Part shown: positions 13,137 to 25,073 of the stretch, piece after piece
Layout of the letters: each line of letters starts with the position of its first letter
Position numbering within the stretch: position 1 is the first letter of the stretch
Origin: Dryococelus australis
Lineage: Eukaryota; Arthropoda; Insecta; Phasmatodea; Phasmatidae
DNA length: 64,000 nucleotides
Reading direction: 5' to 3'
NCBI GenBank assembly: GCA_029891345.1
Contig: CM057009.1
Coordinates: 209,802,709 to 209,866,708 of the forward strand
Translations under genes and position numbers: made by a program
The notes under the pieces: model-generated
Databases searched by the model: none
What the model saw: only the letters and a program-made list of their open reading frames with translations
What the model was told of the DNA's origin: nothing

Positions 13137-13524
13137 TTTCCCTGTTAACAATAAGGTATTGTGAAATTGGTTATTCCTGGTATGGTTTTTACTACTCAGG
13201 TTGAAAAACTCAATGCTTTTAGTTTGGAAACTAAAATATTTCGCCAATAGGTAAGCGATACTATCCTATGTGTACCAGATTTTATTGTACGTTTAAAAAC
13301 AAAATAATTGAAATAATAATAAATCAAATATAAAGTACTATTTAATTAAGTAAAATTCTTCTCTTCTATTATTCACGCAGTTTAAGATTTTAATTAAATG
13401 TAACCTCTTTGGACACAGTGGCGGAAATGTTCCCTGTACCAAACTCTCCATTAAGAAAACTTGTTTTGTTCTAAACCTGAAAAGAACTAACCATAGTCTC
13501 CGTGATATGCATAGTGCGCACTGA

Positions 13525-15190
13525 ATTTGGTTGGACGAGATTTAGTGTTGTCAATGATAATGGGGAAAAAGCAAGGTATTGTAGTTTGTAAAGGCTGTGA
13601 GAAACTGTTGATTTATAATATTAGGAAGGGAATTAACAATATAAACACTATGCACCACTATACTGTACAGTTGTGAACAAAGCAGGTAACAGTGGTAAAG
13701 AAACGGTGAACTGTTCTGTGCTGGATGAGTGTGTGTATTTCTGTGTAATGGATGTGCGGCCCTTTGAGACTGTTGCTGAAATGGGTTTTATTAATTTAAC
13801 ATAAACTATAATTAACTTGGGAGCATCTTATTGCAATAAGCATGTTGGTAGCATTCTGCCCCATCCTACCACTTTTTCTGTGTGTACTGCTGAATACCTA
13901 CCACCGATTGTCCAAGAATTACAGCGTGGACATTCGGCGTTCACTATAGACAGGTGGACGGATGACATGACAAAACATGCCTACGTCGATATAACCATCC
14001 AGTACCTTAAAGACTCGACTCTAATCAGCGGAGTGATCTTTACCTATGATTCCCCACACGACAAAAAACTGGCGATAACATAAAAAAGGAGATATTCAAA
14101 TGGCTGGCGTCCATCCGTATTTCAGCTGGTGACTGTGGAAGAGTTGTTTTTGTGGCCGATCAAGGAAGTAACATTGTTAAGGTCTTTGGACAAAACAAGT
14201 CTTTTAATTGTGCAATACATCTCCTGAGCATAGTGATGTGGATTACATTTCATCGTACATACTTGGAAGAGAACCTTCCCAGCACGAAGGACGTTCTCGA
14301 CCAGACAGCAAATATATTATATCTTAAAAGATCTGGTCTTGTCAACCAATTTCCCAATATTGTGAAACTTGTCGGATCGCGATGGAACACAATGTTTATA
14401 ATATTAAGATAATTGCATATTTCCAGCTGGAAACAGTTAAACGTGTTAGAAAATAACAGTGAGAAACATCGTCTTGATGGATCGGAGAAAACTGTAATGG
14501 GTGAATTGATAACTTTCCTGGAGAATTTTGAAGTATCCACAAAATATCTTGAAGAGGAGAGCACTGTCACAATTCATTTAATTGTACTATCGATGTATAC
14601 ACTCGTCGAATTCTGTATCGTAAGTGAGGATGACACTCTTTAACTCGGCCAGGTAAAGAATCGTACCATAGCATACATTTTTGACAAGTGCAGGTTACAA
14701 TGATGCAAAAGTTGCTACATTTTGGAGTCCTGCCCATCGTAGTATCCGCAAGCTGAGTGACAATGACAGACAAACTATTCATAAATAAGAGCGTAAGCTA
14801 CTGTCAGATCGTAATCCGTTGAAGAAGGATATAGAAACATACATGAACAAAGAGATACCGGTTAAGAGGAGCAAACTGCAAGACTGGGAAGACTCAGTTG
14901 AAGAAGATGGGAACTGTGACGAATATGTGACAATATGTCTTAAATTACCAAGTAGTAGAACGAAGTGTGTAATTCTTAAGTGGCTGAAATAACATGAAAT
15001 ATCGCTGACACTGATGGAACTATTAGCTCGTCGAATCTTAGTAATTCCAGCACCCAGTGCATTTAGTGAATGTGCATTCATTATCACTCGGTACATTATA
15101 CAGTAATGTCGAAATGTACTTAAACCAGAGGTAGTCGGCTCTATTTCAGTGATCCGAGATATAGTGTTGCAAACTAACAAACGAGCATAG
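13525..15190 (+). pseudogene. hAT transposase pseudogene
   Basis: Parts run in family order. A BED-zinc-finger-like start has CKGCEK near 13590. A middle part has RPFETVAEMGF (about 13757-13790) and then IDRWTDDMTKHAYVDIT (about 13945-13995), which holds the first catalytic Asp region of hAT enzymes. ADQGSNIVKVF (14152-14187) corresponds to the second catalytic block. KRSGLVNQFPNIVKLVGSRWNTM (split over 14327-14395) follows. The C-terminal dimerisation segment has LARRILVIPAPSAFSE (about 15023-15070). The reading frame is interrupted in several places, including stops near 14083 and 14412, so no working transposase is made. Confidence 0.8.
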
Positions 15191-15860
15191 GACGTCTAGC
15201 ATTCTCTCAAAGTGGCATTGTTTCATTTTCCCTTTTATTGAGAACACCACCTACTGCAATGCGAAACATGTAATGTAGTAATGTGTTAATGTTTGTGAAT
15301 ATTGAACTGTGATGTCCATACGCATGCATACTTTCAAGCTGTTCAGTGTACGGAATGGCAAATCGTTAACGATTACATTTTATGCTAGAGGTCAATGGGT
15401 ACTGCTGTCACACACTTTCGTTACATGGGCATTTAATAAGATACAGTGATATGGGAAAGAATGTCATGTACTGTGTATTCTATAGGTTGTATTGCAGAAG
15501 TATTAGCTACACTACTGTCATTTATGTAGTTATGTAGTTAAATAATGACCGTTTATGATTTTTTCTGAGATCAATGTTGTTCCAACCTACGTTTAGTATG
15601 TCCAAATGGAATATACCCGCCGACCATACATATGAGCCAACGATATCTTGTTATATTGGGTTGGGCGTACCCGATAATTTCCTGCTAACCATATCAACTG
15701 GGCCCGGCTCGGTAGAACTACGGCCTAGCCAAGCCCGTAACCGTACTTATTATCTGGCAGAACTGGCCCGAAGTATTACATGCATGGGTCGGGCTGTACC
15801 TATCCGAGTATTAGGTCGGGCAGGGCCCAACCATGTAAGGTTTTGCAGGACTTCGCCTCC

Positions 15861-18720
15861 ATTACCGCATTGTGCTCTTGGTTCTGATAAAATTTCGGGT
15901 TGCTTACCTCCACACACACAGTTTAAATGTAGAAAAATAAAATGTATTAACACATTAAATTTAAAACACAATTTAGGAAATCGTAATGGTTACACTTAAT
16001 TAATATTCCTTCACTTTTAACATATGTTCAGACTAGTATAGTAGAATTACTACACAATAGGCACGAATTGGCACACATCACCTGCCGAATAGATTTTCAC
16101 ACGATGATTAATGTATACTAGGAATAACTATGAAGAAGAGAAATATGTGGGTGAGTTAATTATTATTGTACATTTTGGACAAATGACCAAAATATTTTTT
16201 TAACAATCCAAATAAAATTGGCACATCTTTGTTTATTGGTTGGCATTATGTGTGTAATAACACATTTTGTCAACACAGTACCACTGTTGTAAAACGTTAG
16301 TAAATTTTTTATTGATAAAACGACCCTAAATTGTTTGACATCCTACTAATAATACGAAGTTGGTACATTATATGGCCGAGTAATATTTTTATTTTCTAAA
16401 ACTTATTTTCCCAACATTAGCCAAACCATGGAACAACTTTGGCCCATCCAAATATTATTGCTGTGCTTAGCTTTCGACAGTTATTGATACAGTTCAACTG
16501 GAACAGGTTCTACCCGAAGACAACTGTCGAAAATACTGCGTAGGATTGTGGTATATTCCATGATGATGTGTTGATTTTTACAGTGATGATTTGCATATGC
16601 AGGAAAGCAATCAGCAAGCAGAAAATGCATAATGTTATATGAACGAAAGTTAAATGCACTATTAACAATAACGACCTTACAGAAAATTTATTATTATTTT
16701 ATAACCAACAAATTTTCATGCATTAGTCTGTGTTTGACGAACATTTTAAGTTCCTGGAAAGTATCCATTATGCAACACATATGTTAATTGATTCATGTTG
16801 CCCTACAAGGAACAATATTAACAGAGAATTTAGGTCCCTTGATATTGCAGAAACGCCTACATTCTGAGTCATATCTAAACAACACCTTGTAACAGAAATA
16901 ATTGAGGGATTGAAATAGTCTGCAATTGAATTAAAGACCATAAATATCTCTACGGAATTTGCAGTAACTCAGAATGATTATAATATATCAGCACATAACT
17001 CTGTATCTTAATACAAGAACAACCAATGTCAAAATATCATAATTGTGGAAATTAAGCACTGAAATTTAATGAAAATTTTCAGTGACATTAATATTGATAG
17101 TGCATTATTATGGATTTTCGTATTTGACTCTAATAATACTGATTATAAATGCTACTATTTGAGCCATCTAATCGTTCTATAGCACTTGTATTAATTAGAA
17201 TTTTACCGATATATTTGTCTATTTTTGTATTGAAGTAGTTAAAAAAACTTTTAGATATTGGTTACTTTTCAGACAATTATTAAGCACGAAATATCCCCAA
17301 TTTTGCTGTTTTAGGCGTTACAAACAAATCAGGTACTAGTGTAATTAAAAAGTGTGCATGTTCGACAGTTCACTCTTATCCAATATATTTATATAGAGAG
17401 AAACAATATAAGAGAATTCTTTATGTTACAATATTTAAAGGCAATCTCCATATAATATGGTCACTATGTGTATCATTCCAAAGTCTAAAGTAGTCAAATG
17501 ATATACTATGTGCAGAAAATTAAAAAAAAAATATATATATATATATACACACACATCAACATTTTGATTTTAAAAAAGTTGGTCCTCACCCAGTTCTTTC
17601 ACTGAGGCCTGTAACACCACTAGAATACACAACTACAGCACTGTTAACGTGCTAGTAATTTCACCTCAAAAACACAGGGTAGGAAGTTGAGAATGTGGTT
17701 ATGTAGACAGTTTCTGATGGGGAAGGTGCCTTTAAACAGCACGTGTTTTTCTTCCCATTTAAGTGCTCTGGCAGCCCTCACAGTTTTGCATCAATGCACA
17801 AATACCATCAAAGTTTTCCCGATCCAGCCGAAGAAGAAACATTGGGCCATTAAGAGAGTAATAAAGGGCTACATTTAGAGCTGTTTTAGAGATCAGTGCG
17901 ACATCAAATTAAGGTCAAACAAGTTTATGTAGAAGAATGAAATTTTTATATGCCATTAAGAAATGCCAAAGTTAGCAATGCCTGTTTTCAAAATTCCGTT
18001 AACAATCTTATTAATATACAATTTTAAATCATTAAAACAGCTTTATTAGAGAAAATTTGACAAGTTGCAGGAAATAAAGTAATTGGAATATCGAAAAAAA
18101 TAAAAACTAAAACAGTTATGTGTCACCTTCGTTCATAGTAGATGGTATACAGAAATAATTATTTTACACGAAGGCAATTTATATAAATATGTGTAATGCA
18201 CTGTAACATCATGTTTGAGCCAAAAATATCCCACCTCACTGCTTGGAGATAGGACACATTTAAACAATCCTTTCAGCAAGAACCAAGACTAGATAATGCT
18301 GATCATTTGAGGGGTTGTGTTTCCTTCTGTGTACCTTTGCCATTGTTCATGGCATTGGTGACGGAGTGGTTAGGAGTGGGTGAGGATAGGAAGGTCCGGC
18401 TCCCCAGGGGGGGAGATAGTAAGTTGACAAACACAATCCCCCTCCCCCCCGTGCTTCTTGCAAATGCCATTTCATAACAAAAGAAGCTGAGGTGCGACAA
18501 TGAGACAGTATCATAGACTGAGAAAATCCAACTGTAATGAAATACTTTTATTAATAACTGCAGGTTATATTCGTTTAACGAACTTCTAAACTATGTAATT
18601 GCAGTTTTGACATGTAATAAAACTATAAACAGGAAAAGCAGCATATACGACAGTAAAAACCTTTAAAGTGTCAGATATAACTATAGCAATTCTCTTGTGC
18701 TGGCAGAGGCTAAAACATGC
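15861..18720. other. AT-rich sequence, no genes recognised
   Basis: The sequence is AT-rich with a TA/CA microsatellite at about 17530-17556. The 63-codon frame at 17687-17878 shows no known motif. A stretch at 18350-18450 is purine/C-rich, with a run of seven G and a run of eight C. Confidence 0.4.
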
Positions 18721-20810
18721 GCTTAACCAGCCTGTCCTGTAACTAAATTTCCTGCCAACCTATGATATTAGGGATGGTAATAACCCCCACACAATTATCG
18801 GTTAGTAGGATTATCTCTGCCTCTAAGGTGGCCTTCGCAAGCTGAGTGGAGAAGCCCTTCATTCGGATTGAGAACGACACCACCAAGTTTGTGTCTCCTG
18901 GGCACCAACTTATAGTGAATTCAGCCTGGTTCCCCGCCATTGAGACATGACCAAGGAGCTGAACTGGCCCTCCTAGAACGGGAAAGGAAAGCTCCTTCCA
19001 CATTCGAGCCTTTCCTAGTTGAAGCATCCCAACCAGGTTTCTTGTTACACAACCAAACTGTGTGCAATTTTAAAGCCAATTAAGGCCTTCTATAGAGAGA
19101 TACCCCTCCCATATTTGAAGTATTTCTACCAATCATGGCGGCACAGTGAGCTATGCACATACCTTACAGCCACCTAAGACCCAGTTACTCTTTAACCTGG
19201 AGGCACCAGAGCAGTTTCGGAGAGTGTAGCTACTCCTAGCATGCTAATATGCGCAAAGACCTCTCGATCCTTACTTTTATATTTTATCGCAGCACTCTTA
19301 TTCATCATGTCCTTCTGCACTTCGGCCTCCCAATAGGTGGGGGCGAGGGATCACGCTCTCTCATCACAGATAACCCAAATTCATGCCTGCATTGACCAGA
19401 TTCAAAGTCCCAACCTGATATTCAGTTACATAAGTGGTCACCCTACCTCAAAGTTCTGATAATTCACCCTCAGATACCAAGGGTGAGGTCAAGCCAGGGT
19501 TCTATCCATACCCCTAGTGCCTCTCCAGGGCACAGCCAGAATGGGTTGCCACTCACTGCCCAGTCCTTCTTTGAGAGGAGGAATCTCTCCGGACCTCCCC
19601 TACTCCTAACATAATGAGAAAGTTAAACCTGAGACCTTTTAGCCAATTGGACCTCCAGGTCTTCTTCTATATTGTGTTTCCATTTGCAGTGTTCATCTAT
19701 TCTGTTTCTTTATGGGGAGACAAAGCTCTCCTAAATCTATGCCTTATTCCTTTTGCTGTAATCAGGAGGCATATCCTTGTTTAAGATGGTGTTGTAATTA
19801 CAATATAAAATATATGTTTGCATCTCACTCTTGCCTCCTGAGTAACTAGAGCACCACTGGCAGCACGAGTACTTTCCCTCTGTGACCTGGTATCGGGAGA
19901 ACCACCGATACGGGATTAGAGGTCGCTCCGTGCTCCTCCTTCCTTATCATGGCACATGTGGGTTTTCCCGAGGTTTGACTCACCAGTATCCATGCGCGCC
20001 AAGTCCCGGCCGAGAGACCGGTCCACAGAGACGATGACTCCTCTCCCCTCTTATCCATTTCCAAGTCTTATGGGTTCTTATCTAAAACCCAGACGTTGGG
20101 CCTCAAAAGCCTGCCTTTAAAAGAGTCAACCAACCAATTTCTATTCCAGACCATTACTTTTTGCCGTAATAATCCTTTCTTGAAGGCAGATACCCTTCTC
20201 CACTCGAATGACCAAAATGAGGCACAGGGAATGCCCAGGTTACCTGACCCACACTAGGAGGGCCACCCAGCAGTACCACGAGGAGGTGTGGGTCCCCATG
20301 AGTCAGTACAGGCTGTGGTCTTGCACTTATTTGAGCCTTCCGCAGCAATGTTGCATATGGGCTCCGATACTAGGACTTGGCAGTAACCCCGACACTTACC
20401 TGTTCATATGCTACCTCCAAAGGGTGGTGCACAGTTTCGCAATCAGCGAGGGGAGATCCTATCCTGTAGTCTCGGACACTCTCACCGGGTATCCCACACA
20501 ACGTCGGAACACCTTCCATGGACTGCCTTACACCCATTACAGGCCGGTTCCTCGACCAGGCCAAGAACATCCAGAAGTATAAGCCCAAACTCCCTTCCGG
20601 TGCCTTCTAACCAGGGAGGTAACTACTCAGACCCGAAAGCCCTCATAGAACTCACCGGGTGCTGAAGCGGACCATCCAGGTACATCCCCGCACCTTATAC
20701 CCAATTGCAGGCCAGTCCCTTGGTTATCCAGCATCTCGAAATGGCACCTTAGGAGCGTCATCACTACTCCCGCCCCCTACTTTGGACACATGAGCCGCCA
20801 CTGACTCAAT
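18721..20810. repeat. Unclassified interspersed repeat, moderate GC
   Basis: This is a block of about 2.1 kb with sharply higher GC than the AT-rich DNA on both sides, suggesting an insertion. On the minus strand at 19027-18743 a 94-codon frame contains ISWCPGDTNLV followed by QLAKATLEAE, weakly reminiscent of the RNase H segment (W-PGH...AD-LAK) of some LINEs. The rest has no readable reverse transcriptase. It could be the tail of a LINE or a non-coding repeat. No end repeats were found. Confidence 0.35.
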
Positions 20811-23120
20811 ATTTGTCGGAAAATTGTTGAGGGGCTTGCTCGTTGGTACTCTGTTCACCGACACACTACACTTTGATGTAACTCCGAAGTATATAGAACA
20901 CTAAAGAATGTGATTGATGAAGCAAGGTTTCGTATATATTTCGGGCCCCAAAATTGAAATAGTGAGCCCCTTCTTGGATTTGAGAACAAATTACACCTTA
21001 ATTATTACTTTGTTTGATATACAATTTTAATCTATGATATAATATAGACATTGTTCTCGTTGTGGGTAATTTCAGTAATTTTTAAGTGTTCCTAGTTTTG
21101 GATCTTTTAGATAAACATTTTGTATTTTCAGACAAATTATTCTTTTATTAATACTGATAATATTACTATTTCTGGTTACAGCTTAACTGAAGCTCTGACT
21201 TTGAGAGTACAACAAAACAGTGTGAAGAACGGTCAACTTTCCTTGGGTGTTGGAGAGCATTTTGACGTTGACTTCGGTTAAATAGTACGAATTTTATCTT
21301 CATGTGTAGGGGCTAGCCTGTTTCTGAGTGATGCTATAATATCGGTGTTCAAAACTTGATTCCCTTAAATTTGAAATACTTATCATACGTGAGCTTTCGA
21401 TGTATAAAAATATTGCATAGTTTTATATTAGGTTCAGCAACAAACGCCTATCTCGCACAAAATCTCCAATGTTTAATAAAACCATTATTAAACCATGCAT
21501 GATTATTACTGCAGTAGACAGCCATATGTATGTAATTCGACTGTAAGAACAATAACCTTTATATATATTTAAGGATATAACTTGTTTATGTCACTATTAA
21601 TTTTAATTAAATAGAATCAGGAGTGCAAACAACATTTCATTAAAATATATTTATTTCTCTATTTTTCAGGAAATGATTTGCATTTTCCTGGAGTTTTAAG
21701 CTATATAAAAATGATAATTTCATGCTTCGAAACATTTTGACTATCACTCATTTATTCTAATATATTAGTCTATTAATTTCGGGTAACGAAAAACATACGA
21801 AGGTAACTTACATTAAAGCAGTGTGTGTAGCAAAACACACAAGGACAATTAATAGTTTGGTTTAGAATCGGATGGCGATCTGAAAAACAAATGGCCAAAA
21901 GCTAAAATGCATCCAGCACCATTGTTGGATCTCAACGCACCAAGCCATAATCTGTCAATAACCAGTTGTAACGAACACAAATTAATCAAGCATGGCCTAT
22001 AAGTTAACAACATCAATGTCTCATCGTTGTACCACTTCACAGCGATTAGGTGGCATACATATAGCTAGCTATGAATGATTCCACCATATGGAAAATATAA
22101 TGTTTATATTGTGATTAGATGAAGAAATTTAGAAAATTTTAGTTCTTATATTATCAACAAACAATAAAATAAGTGACGCCAGTTATTATATAGCCTAAAA
22201 ATAAACTATGGGAGCAATTTCAATTTAACACACTTCATATAAACCGAAAACCAGTGACACTAAAAGATAAATCTTCTTTCCTAGAAAATGATACTAACTA
22301 AATAAAAAGCTTTTAACTGAATCTCTCGCAGTAGGTTACGTTACCTGCATATTATTTGTCTATTGTAATATGCAGTCAACATATAGTAATATTTCTGTGA
22401 TTGAAATAATAAATCTTTTAAAGATTTATTTACTCAAGGTAATTTAAACTTGATACTTTTTACCTCTCATTTTAATAATATGCATTCTTACATGTAAAAC
22501 AAACAAGCATAGAAGTTATTCGATGCCAGAAACTAAGTCACAGCAAATACTTTAATTACCGTGTTTTGCCAAAGACGTTTCAACCACTAGCTATTTAGAC
22601 AAAAAATACTCATTGTAAAACATTTAACCATATTTCTAATATTAGATAAGTATAGTGTATTGACGCAGCTACATGTGCGAGTTGGGGCCATAATGGATCC
22701 CATAGTAAGCCGCTTGCACGAGCAATGGTCTATCAATGTAACACTTCACACCCATCAGATCGCCTACATATAGCAACCCATGATTGCTCCTGCAATATGT
22801 TTAGGATATGTGAAACCAATGCTGGAATATAATTGGTAAGCCATTTATGAACCATTAGTAATTCACCTACTCTCAACCATCAGTTTCATTCCCAATAACA
22901 TTCCCGGAACACGTCATAGTTAGCATGCCAAATATCCTGTGGCAAGCATTTAACCATAACAGGGCCAGTATTGTAATCACCAAGTTTTCTGGGCCTAAAG
23001 TCATCCAGCAATACCACCCTCCGTAAAACTACAGATGGCCGACTGTGTCTTGCTACATGGCAGGTACACAAAACAATTTCAGGTGATTTTTGCATGTTTA
23101 TTTGTTAAATTGTTTAGAAT
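20811..23120. other. AT-rich sequence with one coding-like patch
   Basis: Mostly AT-rich. At 22886-23095 the minus strand has a 69-codon frame with balanced composition (containing LGDYNTGPVMVKCLPQDIW), which looks more like former coding sequence than chance, but I recognise no family. Two short segments, around 22030-22085 and 22737-22790, resemble each other (CACTTCACA...CATACATATAGC...ATGATT.C), hinting at an old duplication with a spacing of about 0.7 kb. Confidence 0.35.
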
Positions 23121-23124
23121 TATA

Positions 23125-24090
23125 TATATAACTGTTCCTTCTGGGCCAACAGCTCCCAGTATACGCACCAGGCACAAATCAAACACCATGTTGTGATGTC
23201 ACCTGACCGCCATATTGGATCTGGGTGACCTTGAACTTGAACTCGTGCCCATGTTCGAAACAATTTAATAATTAAAAGTTTGGAAAATGTAAGAAAAAAA
23301 TTAAATAAAAATAAATATATGCATGCAGGAGGTCCAGTTTTAATTTGTGGAGCACACATCCTTCCAGCATGACAACCAGCAGACGACTGACCCCTCCCTA
23401 CTACTGTTATTTCATTAGTTAATAAGTCACTCACCTTCCCTTCCAATGCATACCTCGACTGATTAGTCGGATCTCCCAAACCCCATCCAACCCCACCACA
23501 TATTTATATTGGCTGATTACATGTGTTCGCTCTACTCCCCTCCACCCCACCAAAAATTTTATTGACTCTCCTTAACCCACTCCACTCCAATAAATGCAAG
23601 TTGGTATCACCAGTTTAATTGACCCCATTCCCCCTCCAACCATTATATATTTTATTGGTTTAAAATTACACCCGACAACCTCACCCTCGCCACTTTCTCT
23701 CGCCATTTACTATCACCTTCGCTCCACACATCCCTCCTCAAAGTGACTTCTTACCTATATTTCCAATCAATTTAGCATTTTCTTCATTGTGTATTTATTA
23801 TGTTACACCTCACCCCACTACTATAGTCCGACCAATTATCTGCCCTAGCTTAATCCCGTACCACTACCAGTCTTGTCTTAAAGATTGTCTGTCAGAAAGT
23901 TCGCCAATGTGGGATGAGTAGTTAATGTGAAGAAAATCGCCCTTTGTCACTATATCTTCTGCTGGGAGAGGTGGCAGACTGCACTCTCGTCCCTCGTCAT
24001 TTTAGCATTCAGACTGGTAAGTTACGATCATCCGTTACATCAGGTCGCAGGTTATTATCGCGCGTGCTTTTAATACGGATGTGTTTTCTC
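23125..24090 (+). repeat. Interspersed repeat family A, copy 1
   Basis: Block order: CTTCTGGGCCAACAG; ATGTTGTGATGTCA; GCCATATTGGATCTGGGTGACCTTGAAC (split, 23208-23235); an AT-rich stretch; CCTGCATG...; CACACATCCTTCCAGCATGAC; GCAGACGACTGA; then a long pyrimidine-rich part with ATTGGT motifs, ending near GGTCGCAGGTTATTATCG. The same blocks in reverse order on the other strand form copy 4 (37950-39013). No coding capacity was found. It is probably a non-autonomous mobile element, but its class is unknown. Confidence 0.7.
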
Positions 24091-25073
24091 GGAAAATTAA
24101 AAAAAATTGCTCAAATTTGGAGCATTGGTTCGGTCCAGCTAGTCTCTGGGTTGATATGTAACCTCATAAAACATGCAACTGGAATTTTATATTTCTTAAA
24201 ACTTCTATCTCATTTGCCTCAGTACTCGTGCCGCTACTGCGATGCCTCGTTTTCATTCACACATTGTGGTCGAAAACATTGTGTTCGAAATCCAGAATAG
24301 AGATTGTGGCTAACATAAGTGTTGCGAACCTTTTTTTTTATACGAAACGAAAGAGACGTGTGGGTCTTCAATCTCTAAAATGTGATTCAATACCATTCAC
24401 AGAAATAACCCGAGATAAAATTCTGTCATTGCGCGAACGACCATTACACCTTCAGAATCGTAGTAAGTAGTACAAAACAGCTTTGCAAAATACATTTAAT
24501 GAAATGTGGGTATTCGAAACTAAAACTAAAGTCATGTACGAAGACAGAGATATTGAAAGTACTTTACAATCTCATATAAGAGAAAACATCATGAGGAAAA
24601 AGTATCCAAAGAGCATGGTTTGGGGTAAATATTAACGAAAAGTAAATTACCGAGTGACCCCCCCCCCCCCTCTTTCTTCAGTGAAACAAGCTTGCACCAT
24701 GAGAAGATTTTTTCATGTCATGCTGGAATAAATTGTGTGAATTGTACGGATGTGTTATGCAGCTTTCTTTAAAGTAATCATGGCTCTAAAAACCCTACAC
24801 AGTAATAAAATCACCTTCATGCCCCACAATATGTGATATTCACAGTGGTTGCTCCCGCGAATTCCCCTTACAAAGACTTAGATGCTCATTATTAATAACA
24901 TTTACTTCCAAAGTGAAAATCAGTATTTTTTTAAAATTGGATAGAGAAAAAATTTTCCATGTGGTTACCCCACATGCAGAAGTATTTCTAGATGCCAGCC
25001 AGTGACAGGATATGAAGATTTTTAAGCAAAAATAATCTGCATATAGAAAGTTTTGTAGGGGACAAACATATAT
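24091..25073. other. AT-rich sequence, unassigned
   Basis: No gene was found. A run of at least ten C lies at 24659-24670. A frame at 23944-24300 has one Cys-x2-Cys pair near its end but no full zinc-finger pattern. Confidence 0.4.

Larger units (their letters stand above)
12850..15860 (+). mobile_element. hAT-superfamily DNA transposon, decayed
   Basis: About 3 kb long. Both ends carry GC-rich subterminal blocks with repeated GGGCC/CCGGGC motifs in opposite orientation (12850-13020 and 15655-15860), a pattern often seen in hAT elements. The left tip CAGTGCTCTGCACGGG is hAT-like. A copy of a separate short repeat lies at 13077-13136. A transposase is readable between the ends on the plus strand. 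No clean 8-bp target duplication was found, so the exact ends are uncertain. Confidence 0.75.

Noticed and set aside
18743-19027. Firm call of a LINE RNase H domain
   Set aside because: Only one short motif (WCPGDTNLV...QLAKA) fits and no reverse transcriptase is readable nearby, so it is kept only as a weak hint under the repeat entry.
20208-20582. 124-codon plus-strand frame
   Set aside because: It lies in the unclassified moderate-GC repeat, overlaps frames on the other strand and shows no known domain.
24228-24300. Zinc-finger-like CRYCDASF segment
   Set aside because: There is only one Cys pair with no properly spaced His pair and no repeat of the unit.
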